NCBI GenBank assembly: GCA_021813945.1
Contig: JAKAJD010000002.1
Span: 1 to 33,342, forward strand
Source: a bacterium
Lineage (GTDB): Bacteria > Patescibacteriota > Microgenomatia > Curtissbacterales > GWA2-41-24
Reading direction: 5' to 3'
Length of the DNA stretch: 33,342 nt
In this document: positions 32,133-33,342 of the stretch, piece by piece
How positions within the stretch are numbered: position 1 is the first letter of the stretch
Layout: each line of letters opens with the position of its first letter
Position numbers and translations under genes: made by a program
The notes under the pieces: generated by a model
The model's input: the letters and a program-made list of their open reading frames with translations, nothing else
Databases searched by the model: none
What the model was told of the DNA's origin: nothing

Positions 32133-33342
32133 ATGCCTGAACGATTAATTACTGCAGTTGAAGCAACTCCAGATGTTCACTGGCAGGTTCCTGAAGATTT
32201 CCAGGGAATCATTGCCTACAATCCTCGCCATGATATTCAAGATTACTTAAATCTCAAAAGACTAAACGGTAAAATCGACCCAGTCCTTTTCGCCCAAGGA
32301 CAAATTAGAATTGACAATCGCACTCGCCGCCAGCTGGAAAAAGCACTCGGTGAACGTTTTGGAGTCGAAAAAAGCCTAGTTTCATACTACATCCAGGATG
32401 GTACCCTAAAAAGCCCTGACTACAATGAGCCTGTTCTCAAACGCTACAAAAAAGGCCAACTGTTCCTTTTAGAAAACGGCAGCCTTGAAACCGAAAGGGA
32501 AGCTGCAGAAGTTCGCGGGATTGCCGCTGTCGAAAGAATCTTCGCCAATAAGCCGCCAGAAAGCAACCAGTCCGTTGTCATTATTTCGCCAAGAGGAAGA
32601 GGGGAAGGCACACTCTATAACGACAACTACTTCGACGTTTACAAGAAAAAAGAAGACGGCGCAATCGAGATGACCAGATACCATTCAACCCATACCTACG
32701 TTGGTTTTTTCCAAGCAGCCAAAGAGGCAAACCCTCATTTTCCTCACCCCACAGATGAAACTGGCCTAAACGCAGCTTATTTTCTCGATAAACCGATTGT
32801 CACCGCCCTTCCGGAAGAAAAAATTTTGGAGGTTTTTGCCCTAGATCATGAGGCCCAATTACAAAGAGAGAATCAGCAAATAATCGATACATGCACACCT
32901 TTTATCACAGCGTACATCAACACTCTTTCCGAAAATCCGCTGGAGATTGAGCAAATCAAAATGAACATAAACACCATATTTAACGTCGCCGATCTCGAAA
33001 AAAAGCGGCAAGATCAGGCAAAAAGATTTGGATCAACTAACACCACCAAAAAGTTGCATCCAGTAGTTCCCAAGGATCCAAACCCGGCAGCAATCATGCA
33101 AACAATCGAAATATATGGCAGGCAACCGGCTCGATCTTCTGCACACGGATGTCCAGGTGGCCAAAGAGGTTTTTCCGTCAACCAGCCTACAGAGCTTAGA
33201 GCTTTTGCAAGATCCATTGGCGCAACATCTGTAATTGATTTCGCCCGCTTCGCACAACTCACAGAAGACGAAGACCATAGTGATTTCAACTGCCCAGACT
33301 GCGGGCATCTGATTAAATATGGCGCCGGCATCAAAGAATGCC
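32133..33342 (+). CDS. Riboswitch-controlled protein, unknown, zinc-binding motif (partial, runs off the end)
   Basis: An open frame of 403 codons starts at ATG 32133 and runs off the window. There is no signal peptide or membrane segment, so it is probably cytoplasmic. The N-terminal third is polar and helical with many charged residues (LNLKRLNGKIDPVLFAQG). A beta-rich middle part carries VVIISPRGRGEGTLYNDNY and IEMTRYHSTHTYVGFF. Near the end are HGCPGGQRGF and CPDCGHLIKYGAGIKEC, half of a zinc ribbon whose second pair of cysteines would follow. I do not recognise the family; it is not a ribonucleotide reductase, the usual B12-controlled enzyme of these bacteria, nor a B12 transporter. Absence of a stop makes its full length unknown. 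Confidence 0.75.
   Translation, partial: MPERLITAVEATPDVHWQVPEDFQGIIAYNPRHDIQDYLNLKRLNGKIDPVLFAQGQIRIDNRTRRQLEKALGERFGVEKSLVSYYIQDGTLKSPDYNEPVLKRYKKGQLFLLENGSLETEREAAEVRGIAAVERIFANKPPESNQSVVIISPRGRGEGTLYNDNYFDVYKKKEDGAIEMTRYHSTHTYVGFFQAAKEANPHFPHPTDETGLNAAYFLDKPIVTALPEEKILEVFALDHEAQLQRENQQIIDTCTPFITAYINTLSENPLEIEQIKMNINTIFNVADLEKKRQDQAKRFGSTNTTKKLHPVVPKDPNPAAIMQTIEIYGRQPARSSAHGCPGGQRGFSVNQPTELRAFARSIGATSVIDFARFAQLTEDEDHSDFNCPDCGHLIKYGAGIKEC

Noticed and set aside
31945-32148. 67-codon open frame upstream of the last gene
   Set aside because: It coincides with the cobalamin riboswitch and its terminator and has no homologous character.
32133-33342. Class II ribonucleotide reductase downstream of the B12 riboswitch
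   Set aside because: None of the RNR core motifs are visible in the 403 translated codons.

Overview
The window reads as a chromosomal segment of a Patescibacteria (Candidate Phyla Radiation) bacterium, most likely of the Microgenomates type. This is inferred from gene content, not from a marker-gene tree. The clues are a long run of small two-helix proteins resembling the T4SS_pilin family, a DUF5657-like/PH-domain pair, many GT-C-like polytopic membrane proteins scattered among housekeeping genes, and very short 5' leaders. TGA is a normal stop here (ComF and Nudix genes end in TGA), which argues against the UGA-recoding CPR lineages.

Layout. 1-2.1 kb: tRNA-Asn, a SIMPL-domain protein and a GT-C-like membrane protein. 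2.1-7.6 kb (minus): a YfhO-like membrane protein, then the overlapping dnaG-rpoD pair. 7.7-12.7 kb: five tRNA genes, including four different tRNA-Ser isoacceptors (GGA, CGA, GCT, TGA) and tRNA-Arg(GCG), interleaved with a Nudix hydrolase operon, a small PH-like protein and two more polytopic proteins. 12.7-17.0 kb (minus): ComF, the tmRNA gene ssrA (absent from any protein-based view), smpB, a phosphatase-like/TM/propeller protein, a DUF5657-like protein and a bacterial PH-domain protein. 17.1-21.6 kb (minus): two tandem paralogous membrane proteins and a SpoIID/LytB-type peptidoglycan enzyme with a coiled coil.

21.8-31.9 kb (plus) is the most striking part. Seven consecutive genes all carry a C-terminal two-helix VirB2/T4SS_pilin-like domain with a T-S-x-G-D-P type loop. 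Four of them carry secreted N-terminal ectodomains (roughly 240-690 residues) built of beta-rich modules and, in one, a Pro/Thr stalk. Three are small: one without a signal peptide, one with a signal peptide and one with a lipobox. They are followed by a 1048-residue secreted protein without a membrane anchor that shares ectodomain modules with them. I read this as a surface-appendage or adhesion locus; no VirB4, VirB6 or VirD4 gene lies in the window.

31.9-33.3 kb: a strong promoter, a compact cobalamin riboswitch and a perfect intrinsic terminator directly abutting the start codon of an unrecognised protein that runs off the window and has a C-terminal CPxCG zinc-binding motif.

Across the window, most genes that do not overlap an upstream gene start 4-15 nt after an extended -10 box (TGnTAnnnT), often with GTG. 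This implies leaderless or near-leaderless mRNAs. Shine-Dalgarno sequences appear mainly at genes inside operons.
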